Assembly: GCA_030594665.1 (NCBI GenBank)
Contig: JAUVET010000053.1
Coordinates: forward strand, 1 to 8,201
DNA length: 8,201 nucleotides
From: Methanosarcinaceae archaeon
GTDB taxonomy: Archaea > Halobacteriota > Methanosarcinia > Methanosarcinales > Methanosarcinaceae
Direction: 5' to 3'
Translations under genes and position numbers: made by a program
In this document: positions 1 through 7,219 of the stretch, in pieces
How the letters are laid out: the number at the start of each line of letters is the position of its first letter
Position numbering within the stretch: the stretch's first letter is position 1
The notes under the pieces: model-generated
Told to the model about the DNA's origin: nothing
The model's input: the letters and a program-made list of their open reading frames with translations, nothing else
Database searches by the model: none

Positions 1-812
1 TTGATCCGACCGCACCCGTACACCTTTTCGGTGCCGGACACCCAATGATGTTCGCGCTCGCAGTCGCACTCGGCTGTGATCTATTCGACTCTGCTGCCTA
101 TGCATTATATGCAAAAGACGGGCGATATATGACATCCCACGGTACATATCATGTTGAGGACTTGCACTACCTGCCATGTTCATGTCCGGTCTGTATAAAA
201 CATACCGCAGATGAACTCCGAAACGCAGAAGATAGCGAAGAACTCCTTGCACGACACAACCTCTATGTCACATTCGAAGAGATGCGGCTTGTAAAACAAT
301 CGATCAAAGAAGGCAACCTGCTCGAACTCGTTGAACTGCGCTGCCGTGCTCATCCGCGTCTATTGGAAGGACTCAAGCAGGCATATAAATACTCGGACTG
401 GCTCGAACAATGTGATCCTGCATCGAAATCAACATTCTTCTATTGTGGTCCCGAATCTACAAACCGTCCCGAAGTCCTGCGATTTTCAAAAAGGTTGGAA
501 AGACTCACTATCAAAGGGACTGCGATAATTCGCACAAATACTACAAAAAGGGATCGTGAATATAACAATTTGCTAACATTCAAGCCACCATTCGGCTCAT
601 TCCCTGTTGAACTTGGTGAAGTTTATCCTTTTAATGCCGAAGTTGTTGCAACTCCCGACCATGAGGCACTCGGGCGTGCACTTGAAAACACTATACGTTT
701 GATAGAACTTAATCCTGATGCAGAGTTTACATTTATAAGAAAGGATGGATTGGAACATCCATTGTTTGATAAACTCTCTGAGGTTGCAAATGTGGTTTAT
801 AGTGGCGAATAA
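1..812 (+). CDS. tgtA: Archaeal tRNA-guanine(15) transglycosylase, C-terminal part (5' end outside window)
   Basis: TgtA swaps guanine at position 15 of the tRNA D-loop for preQ0, the first tRNA-bound step of archaeosine synthesis. The reading frame is open from base 3, and the ATG at 45 is internal: the residues before it (TAPVHLFGAGHP) already belong to the family. In the 269-residue fragment, the GCDLFDSAAYAL stretch (25-36) contains the aspartate expected to be the catalytic nucleophile (FD, residue 29). The zinc site is visible as C59, C61, C64 (PCSCPVC) and H85 (RHN). The protein ends about 110 residues after the SHPRLLEGL-like region (RAHPRLLEGL here), so the C-terminal PUA domain of the long Pyrococcus-type enzyme is absent. 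Shorter TgtA proteins without PUA are known in methanogens, where a paralogue (ArcS) supplies the rest of the pathway. The stop is TAA at 810-812. It is transcribed towards the convergent transporter operon and is functionally unrelated to it. Confidence 0.93.
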   Translation, partial: DPTAPVHLFGAGHPMMFALAVALGCDLFDSAAYALYAKDGRYMTSHGTYHVEDLHYLPCSCPVCIKHTADELRNAEDSEELLARHNLYVTFEEMRLVKQSIKEGNLLELVELRCRAHPRLLEGLKQAYKYSDWLEQCDPASKSTFFYCGPESTNRPEVLRFSKRLERLTIKGTAIIRTNTTKRDREYNNLLTFKPPFGSFPVELGEVYPFNAEVVATPDHEALGRALENTIRLIELNPDAEFTFIRKDGLEHPLFDKLSEVANVVYSGE

Positions 813-831
813 CGTTCTTTGTCAAAGGGAA

Positions 832-844
832 GTTGTCACACAAC
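832..844. repeat. Short perfect inverted repeat after tgtA
   Basis: GTTGT and ACAAC form a perfect 5-bp inverted repeat around a 3-nt loop, 20 nt after the tgtA stop. A second small one (CTTT/AAAG, 817-827) precedes it. No T-tract follows, so it is not a convincing terminator. It lies just upstream of the TATA-like box at 850-863 and could be part of a regulatory site. Confidence 0.35.
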
Positions 845-849
845 GACGA

Positions 850-863
850 CATATATATGTTTA
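850..863 (+). promoter_or_regulatory. TATA-like promoter element
   Basis: The A/T run CATATATATGTTTA resembles an archaeal TATA box. From its centre near 855, transcription would be expected to begin around 880, just before the GGTGA ribosome site and the ATG at 892. It is the only obvious promoter-like sequence in the 813-953 gap, and points towards the tiny ORF rather than the minus-strand operon. Confidence 0.4.
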
Positions 864-891
864 ATGTGTCTGAAAATGGTATGGTGAAGGA

Positions 892-966
892 ATGATATCC
901 GTGCTCAAGCCCTACGTTTCAAAACTACAATCGGTAAAAATACTTCTGCGCTATCAAACAAAATGA
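892..966 (+). CDS. Possible 24-residue ORF or truncated gene start, convergent with the ABC operon
   Basis: An ATG at 892 opens a 24-codon frame ending in TGA at 964-966. The translation begins MISVLKPYVSKLQ and is basic. What supports it is context: a TATA-like box about 35 nt upstream and a GGTGA ribosome site (883-887) four nt before the ATG. Its last codons overlap the 3' end of the minus-strand ATPase gene, whose stop is at 954-956. I do not recognise a family. It could be a real small protein, the surviving start of a longer gene cut off when the transporter operon arrived, or chance. Its shortness makes the coding call weak. Confidence 0.25.
   Translation: MISVLKPYVSKLQSVKILLRYQTK
921..941 (-). 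terminator. Weak oligo-T terminator candidate for the transporter operon
   Basis: Read on the minus strand, a T5 run (936-940) and a T4 run (921-924) occur within about 35 nt after the stop of the last operon gene. Archaeal polymerases can terminate at such T-tracts without a hairpin. The runs are short, so this is tentative. Confidence 0.25.
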
Positions 967-1910
967 CATGCCACATAATGCCCTGCCTCAACCTCGATCG
1001 AATCCGGTTCCTGACTCAGGCACACATCTTTTTGGTTTGGACACCGCAAATGAAACCTGCATCCGGTTGGTATATCTAGCGGACTCGGTGTATCTCCTTT
1101 AAGAATTATTCCTTTCAAATGTCCAGCTCCGGCCCTAACCCCTGGCTGCAGTCTGGTTGCAGCAGACAGCAGAGCCTGTGTATACGGGTGCTTTGCGTTG
1201 TTAAAAATATCGTTTGTTTTCCCTATCTCCACCAGCCGTCCGAGATACATGACTGCAATATGATCAGCCATGATCCTGACAACATCAAGATCATGGGAGA
1301 TGAAAAGATATGAATGGTCAAACGTCTTTTGTAAATCTTTCATAAGGTTAAGTATCTGTGCCTGAACCGATACATCCAGCGAGGATGTAGGCTCATCCGC
1401 AATGATAAGATCCGGATTCATTGCCATGATCCGTGCGAGCACCACACGCTGGTTCTGGCCACCGCTGAGTTGATATGGATAGCGTTCGACATGTTCTGCC
1501 CCCAGTCCCACGGTTTTGATCAATTCCAAAACCTTCTGCTCTCTTTCGTCCCTGGAATATCTACCATGTAATCTCAAAGCTTCTTCGATACTGGCTGAGA
1601 TCTTCATCCTCGGGTCAAGTGAAGAATCAGGATCCTGGAATATCATCTGCATCCTATGTCTGATATTGCGAAGTTCTTTCCTGTTCAAGGCAATAAGGTC
1701 AATGCCATCAAATAATATCTTTCCGGCTGTTGGTTCGATCAATCGCATGATCAATCTGCCAACCGTCGTTTTTCCGCATCCGCTCTCCCCGACAAGTCCC
1801 AGCGTCTTACCCTTGCCGATATTAAATGAAACACCATCAACCGCCTTAACATAGCGTTTTTTGGTCAATCCTGAAGAAAAATACTTTGTTAATCCTTCAA
1901 CTTCAAGCAT
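954..1910 (-). CDS. Peptide/nickel-type ABC importer ATPase, DppF/OppF/NikE-like
   Basis: This is the second cytoplasmic ATPase of the importer, expected to pair with the ATPase encoded just upstream and drive uptake through the two permeases. The 318-residue protein has a full nucleotide-binding set: Walker A GESGCGKT (41-48), Q-loop Q92, signature LSGGQNQR (148-155), Walker B LIIADEP (168-174), D-loop SSLD (176-179) and switch histidine H206. The extra C-terminal oligopeptide-transporter region follows (HPYTQALLSA, 241-250), then four cysteines, C284, C290, C297 and C315. Cysteines in this position hold an iron-sulfur cluster in some characterised Dpp ATPases. The ATG start overlaps the preceding gene by 8 nt and has a strong GAGGTG ribosome site (1916-1921) with a 5-nt spacer. 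The family is certain; the substrate cannot be read from an ATPase. Confidence 0.93.
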   Translation of the reverse strand: MLEVEGLTKYFSSGLTKKRYVKAVDGVSFNIGKGKTLGLVGESGCGKTTVGRLIMRLIEPTAGKILFDGIDLIALNRKELRNIRHRMQMIFQDPDSSLDPRMKISASIEEALRLHGRYSRDEREQKVLELIKTVGLGAEHVERYPYQLSGGQNQRVVLARIMAMNPDLIIADEPTSSLDVSVQAQILNLMKDLQKTFDHSYLFISHDLDVVRIMADHIAVMYLGRLVEIGKTNDIFNNAKHPYTQALLSAATRLQPGVRAGAGHLKGIILKGDTPSPLDIPTGCRFHLRCPNQKDVCLSQEPDSIEVEAGHYVACHFV

Positions 1911-2835
1911 GGAAACACCTCACAAAATGTCCGTCTTTCACTTCGGTCATCTCAGGATGCTTTAGTCTGCATATTTCCGTTACATGGCTACATCTGGGAT
2001 GAAACCTGCAACCATCCGGAAGATCGATCAGGGATGGGCTCATTCCCGGTATCGGCACAAGTCCCCTGGCAGGGAGTGAGTTTAAAAAACCTCTGGTGTA
2101 CGGATGCAACGGGTTTTCAAATATCTCATTAAGAGATGCATATTCTACCAGTTCACCTGCATACATAAGCGCTATACGGTCACACATTTCAGCTGCCACG
2201 CCGAGATCATGGGTTATGAGAAGCATTGCCTTTTTGGCTGTCATCTCCTTCATCAATTCGACGATCTGTATCTTGATCGTAACATCGAGTCCCTTTGTTG
2301 GTTCGTCTGCAATGATCAGCGCAGGATCACATGCAAGCCCCATTGCGATCATCACGCGCTGTTTCATTCCCCCGCTGAACTCATGCGGATATTCACCTGC
2401 CCGTCCGGACGGCGAGGGTATCCTGACCGCATCAAGCATTTCGACCGCCTTTTGTTTCGCGTCCTTTTTATCCAGCCCCTGATGCAATCTGATGGCTTCA
2501 GCGATCTGTTCCCCTACTTTATAAACCGGATTCAAAGACGTTGTCGGATTCTGGAGGATCATTGCTATCTCTTCCCCCCTGATCGTTCTCATCTCTGCCT
2601 CGCTGATCTCAAGAAGGTTCTTTCCTTTGTAGATGATCTTTCCATCCACCACTGCATCCGGCTGCAAAAGACGTATGATCGAGAGCCCGAGCACTGTCTT
2701 TCCACAGCCTGTTTCACCGATGAGACCAAGTGTCTCATTCTCTGCTAATTCCATATCTATCGTGTCAACTGCTTTTACGAGGCCGTCCGGAGTGGGGAAG
2801 TGGGTTTTCAGGTCGATTATTTCAAGTAAGCTCAC
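1903..2835 (-). CDS. Peptide/nickel-type ABC importer ATPase, DppD/OppD/NikD-like
   Basis: This is the first cytoplasmic ATPase of the importer. In 310 residues it has Walker A GETGCGKT (40-47), Q-loop Q95, signature FSGGMKQR (153-160), Walker B ALIIADEP (172-179), D-loop KGLD (181-184) and switch H209. FSGGMKQR is the version usual in the D-type partner, whereas the neighbouring protein has the F-type LSGGQ; together they form the expected heterodimer. The oligopeptide C-terminal region starts near HPYTRGF (244-250) and contains C276, C282, C289 and C307, a candidate Fe-S ligand set. The start is GTG at 2835, sharing GTGA with the stop of the upstream permease, with GGTGAT (2839-2844) as ribosome site three nt ahead. 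Confidence 0.93.
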   Translation of the reverse strand: MSLLEIIDLKTHFPTPDGLVKAVDTIDMELAENETLGLIGETGCGKTVLGLSIIRLLQPDAVVDGKIIYKGKNLLEISEAEMRTIRGEEIAMILQNPTTSLNPVYKVGEQIAEAIRLHQGLDKKDAKQKAVEMLDAVRIPSPSGRAGEYPHEFSGGMKQRVMIAMGLACDPALIIADEPTKGLDVTIKIQIVELMKEMTAKKAMLLITHDLGVAAEMCDRIALMYAGELVEYASLNEIFENPLHPYTRGFLNSLPARGLVPIPGMSPSLIDLPDGCRFHPRCSHVTEICRLKHPEMTEVKDGHFVRCFHA

Positions 2836-3695
2836 TTGATCACCATCTTTCTCGGATCCAGTATATCCCGCAGCCCGTCCCCGAGGAGATTGAAAGCCAG
2901 TACCAGGATCATTATCGCAAGTCCGGGAATGATCGTAAGATACGGTTGTGTCCGCATATACACACGGCCAGCGTTAAGCATCGCGCCCCATTCCGGTGTT
3001 GGGGGCTGTGGTCCAAAACCAAGAAAGCTTAAGGCTGCCGCCGAAAGTATCACATAAGCCATACCGAGCGTTGCCATCACGATCACCGGACCGATGATAT
3101 TCGGAAGTATGTGGCGGGTCATGATAAAATAGTCTCGTGCGCCAAGTGATCTTGCTGATTCCACAAATTCCTTCTCTTTTAATGATAGCACCGAACCCCG
3201 TGCAATTCTGGCATAGGCTGTCCAATCTACTACTATCAGGGCGATTATAACACTGGGAAGCCCTCGTCCGAGCAGACCTGCGATCGTCACAGCTAAGAAT
3301 ATACTTGGAAATGACAGGGTGGCATCAACAAAACGCATGATCACAGCATCAATTACCCCGCCATAGTATCCTGAAATAACCCCGAGTGTGATGCCAATAG
3401 CTGCGGATATGCCAACCACGGTGATCCCTACCATGAGCGAGATACGGGCGCCGTATAACAACCTGGAGAGGATACATCTCCCCAGATGGTCAGTTCCAAG
3501 CGGATATTCGGGTACTGTGAGTGGAGATATCAGCCGATCTCCCAAACACGCCGTAGTCGGGTTATTTGGTGACAACTGGGGCGCGAAAACTGCCATAAAG
3601 CAGAGCAGTATAATAACAATAGCGCCAAGAGTTGCCGGTCTGCTCTCGCTGAGCCGCCTTATAAGATCCATAAACCGGTTGTTATGCTGTTTCAT
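2832..3695 (-). CDS. ABC importer permease, DppC/OppC/NikC-like
   Basis: This inner permease subunit forms half of the transmembrane channel. The frame is open further upstream to a TTG at 3734, but I place the start at the ATG at 3695 because GAGG (3703-3706) lies seven nt before it and the shorter protein (287 residues) begins as DppC proteins do. The N-terminal OppC-type helix spans about 22-41. The family block YPLGTDHLGRCILSRLLYGAR (64-84) follows, then about five more hydrophobic segments (85-109, 115-140, 147-163, 200-226, 254-272). The cytoplasmic EAA loop that docks on the ATPase is EFVESARSLGARD (176-188), with the invariant glycine G185. The gene overlaps the other permease by 14 nt and the ATPase by 4 nt. 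Confidence 0.92.
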   Translation of the reverse strand: MKQHNNRFMDLIRRLSESRPATLGAIVIILLCFMAVFAPQLSPNNPTTACLGDRLISPLTVPEYPLGTDHLGRCILSRLLYGARISLMVGITVVGISAAIGITLGVISGYYGGVIDAVIMRFVDATLSFPSIFLAVTIAGLLGRGLPSVIIALIVVDWTAYARIARGSVLSLKEKEFVESARSLGARDYFIMTRHILPNIIGPVIVMATLGMAYVILSAAALSFLGFGPQPPTPEWGAMLNAGRVYMRTQPYLTIIPGLAIMILVLAFNLLGDGLRDILDPRKMVIK

Positions 3696-4626
3696 AGCGG
3701 ATCCTCGGATCAAGATATCGGTATGAGATATCAACGATCAGGTTGACTGTCACAAAAAGAAGGGCAACAAATACCATGCATCCCTGAACCATCATATAAT
3801 CCCTCATGTTGATCGAATCAACGATCAACCTGCCAATGCCTGGCCAGCCAAAGATTGTTTCGACAACAACCGAACCGTTTAGCAGATATCCAAAATTCAG
3901 GCCGACCATGGTCACAAACGGGATCAATGCGTTTTTCAGTGCATGTTTGCCAATGACCATCCATTCAGGCACACCTTTTGCACGAGCAGTCAGTATATAG
4001 TCCTGCCCGAGTACCTCAAGCATACTTGATCTCATCAATCTTGCAGTGACTGCAGCAGAACCTGTCCCAAGGGTCAGGGCTGGTAATATGATATGTTCAA
4101 GATCGCCGCCAGTTCCATAACCTGCAACAGGAAGCCAGTCAAGATAGATCCCAAAAAGCAACATGAGTAACAATCCCAGCCAGAAATTTGGCATGGAAAC
4201 CCCAAGCGATGCACCAATCATGCAGGATATGTCCAGGGCTGAGTTATGTTTGATCGCAGAGATGATCCCGAGTGGAATCGAAATGATCAGTGAAATGACC
4301 AGACTTACGACCGCAAGCTTGAATGTGGCTCCGAATGATGTTATTATATGATCAAAAACCGGTTTTTCGGTTCGGTACGAATACCCGAAATCCCCGTGTA
4401 AAACATTATTTAACCAGATGAGATACTGGATATGCAGCGGTTTGTCAAGCCCCATTTTGATCCTGAATTCTTCGACTGATTTTGGGTTTACATCGCCATC
4501 AGGTCCTGTCAGCAACGTTTCTGCAGGATCACCGGGTGCAAAATAGATTATCGAAAAACTCGCCACAGAAACCAATAGCAGTGCAGGGATCAACTGGAAT
4601 ATCCGTTTCAATGTATAGCCAAGCAT
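3682..4626 (-). CDS. ABC importer permease, DppB/OppB/NikB-like
   Basis: This is the other channel subunit of the importer. I start it at the ATG at 4626, giving 314 residues, because MLGYTLKRIFQLIPALLLVS is the usual opening of DppB proteins and a GGTG (4636-4639) stands nine nt before it. An in-frame GTG at 4683 would add 19 residues, but has no ribosome site and lies in a tandem repeat. Visible segments: helix 9-30, then PGDPAE (31-36), the family MGLDKPLHIQY (58-68) and DFGYSYR (79-85) blocks, helices about 101-125, 134-160, 176-195, 232-257 and 280-302, the EAA loop DYILTARAKGVPEW (209-222, glycine G218), and VVVETIFGWPGIGRL (253-267) near the end. Its TAA lies inside the start region of the next permease. 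Confidence 0.92.
   Translation of the reverse strand: MLGYTLKRIFQLIPALLLVSVASFSIIYFAPGDPAETLLTGPDGDVNPKSVEEFRIKMGLDKPLHIQYLIWLNNVLHGDFGYSYRTEKPVFDHIITSFGATFKLAVVSLVISLIISIPLGIISAIKHNSALDISCMIGASLGVSMPNFWLGLLLMLLFGIYLDWLPVAGYGTGGDLEHIILPALTLGTGSAAVTARLMRSSMLEVLGQDYILTARAKGVPEWMVIGKHALKNALIPFVTMVGLNFGYLLNGSVVVETIFGWPGIGRLIVDSINMRDYMMVQGCMVFVALLFVTVNLIVDISYRYLDPRIRYETA
3701..3706 (-). promoter_or_regulatory. Ribosome binding site that fixes the DppC-like start
   Basis: On the minus strand GAGGAT sits seven nt (counted from GAGG) before the ATG at 3695. The upstream TTG at 3734 would create a 53-nt overlap with the preceding permease and add 13 residues not typical of the family, so the ATG is preferred. 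Confidence 0.7.
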
Positions 4627-4663
4627 GTTATTGTACACCAGGAAATGTTTAGATTTGCTGTTT

Positions 4664-4687
4664 AGATCCACTGGAAGATCCACTGGA
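4664..4687. repeat. Perfect 12-bp tandem duplication between methyltransferase and permease
   Basis: AGATCCACTGGA occurs twice in direct succession (4664-4675 and 4676-4687). Each copy also contains the near-palindrome GATCCA-C-TGGA(T/A). It falls in the 69-nt gap before the chosen permease start. If translation began at the GTG at 4683 it would encode VDLP-VDLN, an in-frame duplication. Confidence 0.8.
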
Positions 4688-4695
4688 TTTTCATG

Positions 4696-5442
4696 TTATT
4701 TTTCCCCAAGCGCTAAATAAAGTGATGGTTTATTTGCAACCCTATATGCCAGGGATCTGTTTTTAATTTCAAATTTTTCAAGTTCTTCAAGATGATTCAG
4801 TGATATATTCTTTAATCCTGCTTCGCTGAATAGATCAATAACATTGTCTGGTGTACTTCCGTTAAAAAATGGCAAGCGGTCTTTTATATTATCGTAGTGA
4901 CTTGTGAATAAACGCGGATCCCGTTTTTCAGTCAAGAAAACGATCGTCTTGCTAATAAATCTACGTAAACGCATATCGATTGCACGATCGTGCCACTTTC
5001 CGTCGATCAAAATGATCTTACCCCCTGACTTTACAGTGCGGCTCCATTCATTGACAGCAGTCTCCGGATTTGGTATCGTCCAGAGAAGATGCCTGTTTAT
5101 CACAATGTCAAAATATTCATCTTTAACAGGCAAGTTTTCCGCATCAGCATGTATCAGATCAACAATTAATCCCATTTCACCAGCGTTACACCTTGTCTTT
5201 TCCAGCATGCTTTTGGAAATATCAATGCCTGTGACGTTGTGCCCCATTTCAGAAAATAGCAGAGCTAAAAAACCGGTACCTACCCCTATATCCAGGATAT
5301 TTAGGGGTTCATCTGTGGGAATCGCATTTTTTAATATGCCTTTCCAGATGTGCTGCGCCTTATCCTGTGACCTATATGAATTTTCACCGTAGGTCTGGCT
5401 TCTTTTGTCCCAGTACAACTTGATAATGTTTTTAACATCCAT
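4696..5442 (-). CDS. Class I SAM-dependent methyltransferase (UbiE/Methyltransf_11-like), substrate unknown
   Basis: This 248-residue cytoplasmic protein has the Rossmann-type SAM fold. Motif I is ILDIGVGTGFLAL (49-61), the acidic ribose-binding end of strand 2 is GIDISKSML (72-80), HADAENLPVKDEYFDIV (98-114) covers the adenine contact and motif II, and SGGKIILIDG (139-148) is the strand-5 region. The C-terminal 100 residues, where substrate specificity would lie, match nothing I recognise. The start is secure: GGAAGGAG (5450-5457) lies seven nt before the ATG. The gene sits between the binding protein and the permeases, so it should be co-expressed with the importer. It is not a nicotianamine-synthase-type enzyme of staphylopine pathways: its motifs are those of ordinary methyltransferases. 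It may modify an imported compound or a metal chelator, or be a metabolic passenger. Confidence 0.85.
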   Translation of the reverse strand: MDVKNIIKLYWDKRSQTYGENSYRSQDKAQHIWKGILKNAIPTDEPLNILDIGVGTGFLALLFSEMGHNVTGIDISKSMLEKTRCNAGEMGLIVDLIHADAENLPVKDEYFDIVINRHLLWTIPNPETAVNEWSRTVKSGGKIILIDGKWHDRAIDMRLRRFISKTIVFLTEKRDPRLFTSHYDNIKDRLPFFNGSTPDNVIDLFSEAGLKNISLNHLEELEKFEIKNRSLAYRVANKPSLYLALGEK

Positions 5443-5449
5443 TGATGGG

Positions 5450-5457
5450 CTCCTTCC
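5450..5457 (-). promoter_or_regulatory. Strong ribosome binding site of the methyltransferase gene
   Basis: GGAAGGAG on the minus strand, seven nt before the ATG at 5442, is among the strongest Shine-Dalgarno sequences in the operon. It suggests that the methyltransferase is translated independently rather than only by coupling. Confidence 0.75.
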
Positions 5458-5470
5458 TGATTCAGCACCA

Positions 5471-7219
5471 TTATCTCCCGATATACATGTCCCTGGTGAG
5501 GAAGGTTATCTCGTTTGGATATATTGCATAATTCATCACTCCGGTATTATATCCCACAAGTTCTTTTTCATGGAAAATGAACATCTCCGGACATTCTTCC
5601 ACAATAATCTCCTGTACCTGGTCGTAGTATTCCTTTCTGGCATCCTGATCCATAGCAGTCCTTGAATCTGCTAACAGCGAATCGATTGCAGGATTGGAAT
5701 AACGGATCCATCCATTCTCTTTGTACCCGGTTGTTGAGTCGAAATGATGGGTCAGGAAATAGTCAGGATCGCCGGTTGGCGCCACACCATACGAATAAAA
5801 CGCCATGTCATAATCTCCATTGGTCATCGATTCTTTTATGGCAGATGATCCAAGGAGTTCAACGGTCACATCAATACCGATATCTTCCAGCTGGGTCTCT
5901 ATCACTTCTACACTGGGTTGCATTGCAGCCCGTGTGGTATATGTCATCAGTGTAAGATGGAAATCTTCTCCATTGTATTCCAGCATACCGTCACTATCGA
6001 TGTCGGTGATCCCTGCATCTGCCAGCAGTGATAGTGCCGTATCTTTATTATGTTGATATCCTGTGAGTTCAGCGTTCGTCCACGGGAATATCGATGGGAA
6101 CACACCGGCAGCCGGAACGCCGCCAACACCTTCCAAAGCTGCATCAACGATCACATCACGATCAATGGCATAATTGATCGCCTGTCTTACCTTGATGTCG
6201 TCGAGGGGTGCTTTTCCGGTGTTCACAAAAATAAAGTAAAGACGCATTGTTTCTTTACTCATGACATTAAAACCGGGATTGCTCTCTATTGTGCTTACCT
6301 GGGGAAATGGCAGACCCCGCGCCATATCATTATCTCCGCTTTCCAGAGTCAATGCCCTGGTTTCACCAACACTGATATAGGATAAAGTTGCACCTTCAAG
6401 CTTGACCCTGCCATCCCAATATTTCTCATTCCTGACAACAGAAAGACTTACTTCCTGTTCATAATCATCATACATGAAAGGACCTGTACCCACAGGATGA
6501 GTGTCGAGATCGGCAGCGTCAGGACTCACTATGGATACGAGCGGATTTGTCAGGCTTGCTATGGTTGGCGCATACGGCTCGGCTGTAGTGATCCTTACCG
6601 TATGTTCATCCACTGCAGTAATAGAAGCAATGTGATCATACTCACTGTGTCTTGAATTTGATTCATCCATGACCCGGGTAAAGGAATACACCACAGCATC
6701 CGCATTAAATGGACTGCCGTCATGGAAGGTAACGTCCTCTTGCAGATGGATGAGCCATTCGTTATCATTTACCTGTGTATACCCTGTGGCAAGTTCTGGT
6801 GTAAGTTTCATCTTATCGTCATATTTGAACAGCGTTTCATAGATGCCGGCCTTCCTCACATACCATCCGTTCCATTTATTCGCAGGGTCAAGTGTGCTTT
6901 TAGGTCCGAATATCATCACTGCCTTCAGGTGTCCACCCGGGAATGGGGTCTGCTCAAGGATGATCGACTCAATGAGGGTCACATCCTGCATATTTATTTT
7001 ATCATCCTGGTTTGCATCGGCTGATGTGGTCGTGGGATCATATTCGAGGACCATTCGCTTGAGCCTGGTCACATCCTGCATATTGATATATGTATCTTCA
7101 TTTGCATCCCCATAGAGATGCGCACTTACGGATGGTATCAATACCAGAAGCAGTATGCTTATGAATATTCCTAATCGAATTTTTCTTATCATGTAGATCA
7201 CTGGGTTGACTTTATTCAT
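5471..7219 (-). CDS. Secreted solute-binding protein of Opp/Dpp/Nik family with N-terminal type I dockerin
   Basis: This is the extracellular ligand-binding subunit of the importer. Domain order in 582 residues: signal peptide (hydrophobic core about 17-30, likely cut after VSA at 33, with no lipobox cysteine); two-repeat dockerin (37-90); SBP_bac_5 binding domain (about 96-582). Each dockerin repeat has an F-hand calcium loop: D38-N40-D42-D49 and D68-N70-D72-D79, both ending INMQDVT. The binding domain shows family landmarks YETLFKYD (127-134), the FHDGSPFNADAVVYSF region (165-180), GTGPF (244-248), EKYWDG (265-270) and VRQAINYAIDRD (344-355). Substrate is not decided by these; nickel, metal-chelate or peptide uptake are all compatible. 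The start at 7219 overlaps the cohesin gene by 8 nt. A second start, the ATG at 7192 with GTGAT four nt ahead, would give a cleaner signal peptide. The dockerin is unusual here and implies docking to a cohesin. Confidence 0.93.
   Translation of the reverse strand: MNKVNPVIYMIRKIRLGIFISILLLVLIPSVSAHLYGDANEDTYINMQDVTRLKRMVLEYDPTTTSADANQDDKINMQDVTLIESIILEQTPFPGGHLKAVMIFGPKSTLDPANKWNGWYVRKAGIYETLFKYDDKMKLTPELATGYTQVNDNEWLIHLQEDVTFHDGSPFNADAVVYSFTRVMDESNSRHSEYDHIASITAVDEHTVRITTAEPYAPTIASLTNPLVSIVSPDAADLDTHPVGTGPFMYDDYEQEVSLSVVRNEKYWDGRVKLEGATLSYISVGETRALTLESGDNDMARGLPFPQVSTIESNPGFNVMSKETMRLYFIFVNTGKAPLDDIKVRQAINYAIDRDVIVDAALEGVGGVPAAGVFPSIFPWTNAELTGYQHNKDTALSLLADAGITDIDSDGMLEYNGEDFHLTLMTYTTRAAMQPSVEVIETQLEDIGIDVTVELLGSSAIKESMTNGDYDMAFYSYGVAPTGDPDYFLTHHFDSTTGYKENGWIRYSNPAIDSLLADSRTAMDQDARKEYYDQVQEIIVEECPEMFIFHEKELVGYNTGVMNYAIYPNEITFLTRDMYIGR
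6977..6994. repeat. 18-bp direct repeat, copy 1 (second dockerin F-hand)
   Basis: This 18-bp stretch is identical to 7067-7084, exactly 90 bp (30 codons) away. It encodes the end of the second calcium loop and the following helix start (NMQDVT). It reflects the internal duplication of the dockerin, with even synonymous positions unchanged. Confidence 0.8.
7067..7084. repeat. 18-bp direct repeat, copy 2 (first dockerin F-hand)
   Basis: Identical to 6977-6994; it codes for the same NMQDVT segment in the first dockerin repeat. Confidence 0.8.
7197..7201 (-). promoter_or_regulatory. Possible ribosome site for an internal start of the binding protein
   Basis: GTGAT on the minus strand lies four nt before the in-frame ATG at 7192. 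No clear Shine-Dalgarno precedes the ATG at 7219, which is reached by translational coupling from the cohesin stop. Either start leaves the signal peptide core and dockerin intact. Confidence 0.4.

Noticed and set aside
817..844. Small inverted repeats after tgtA as an intrinsic terminator
   Set aside because: The stems are only 4-5 bp and no T-tract follows.
2104..2748. 214-codon + strand open frame opposite the DppD-like ATPase
   Set aside because: It is fully antisense to a gene with complete ABC ATPase motifs, and its translation is Cys/His/Phe-rich with no family resemblance.
3682..3734. TTG start at 3734 for the DppC-like permease
   Set aside because: It would overlap the upstream gene by 53 nt and lacks a ribosome site; the ATG at 3695 has GAGG at good spacing and gives a normal N-terminus.
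4904..5392. 162-codon + strand open frame opposite the methyltransferase
   Set aside because: It is a shadow of a gene with clear SAM-binding motifs and a strong ribosome site, and has no recognisable domain.
4696..5442. Methyltransferase as a nicotianamine-synthase-like metallophore enzyme
   Set aside because: The visible motifs are those of standard class I methyltransferases; nothing specific to nicotianamine synthase is seen.
7118..7219. Lipoprotein anchor on the solute-binding protein
   Set aside because: No cysteine occurs near the predicted signal peptide cleavage site (VSA|HLYGD), so lipidation is not supported.
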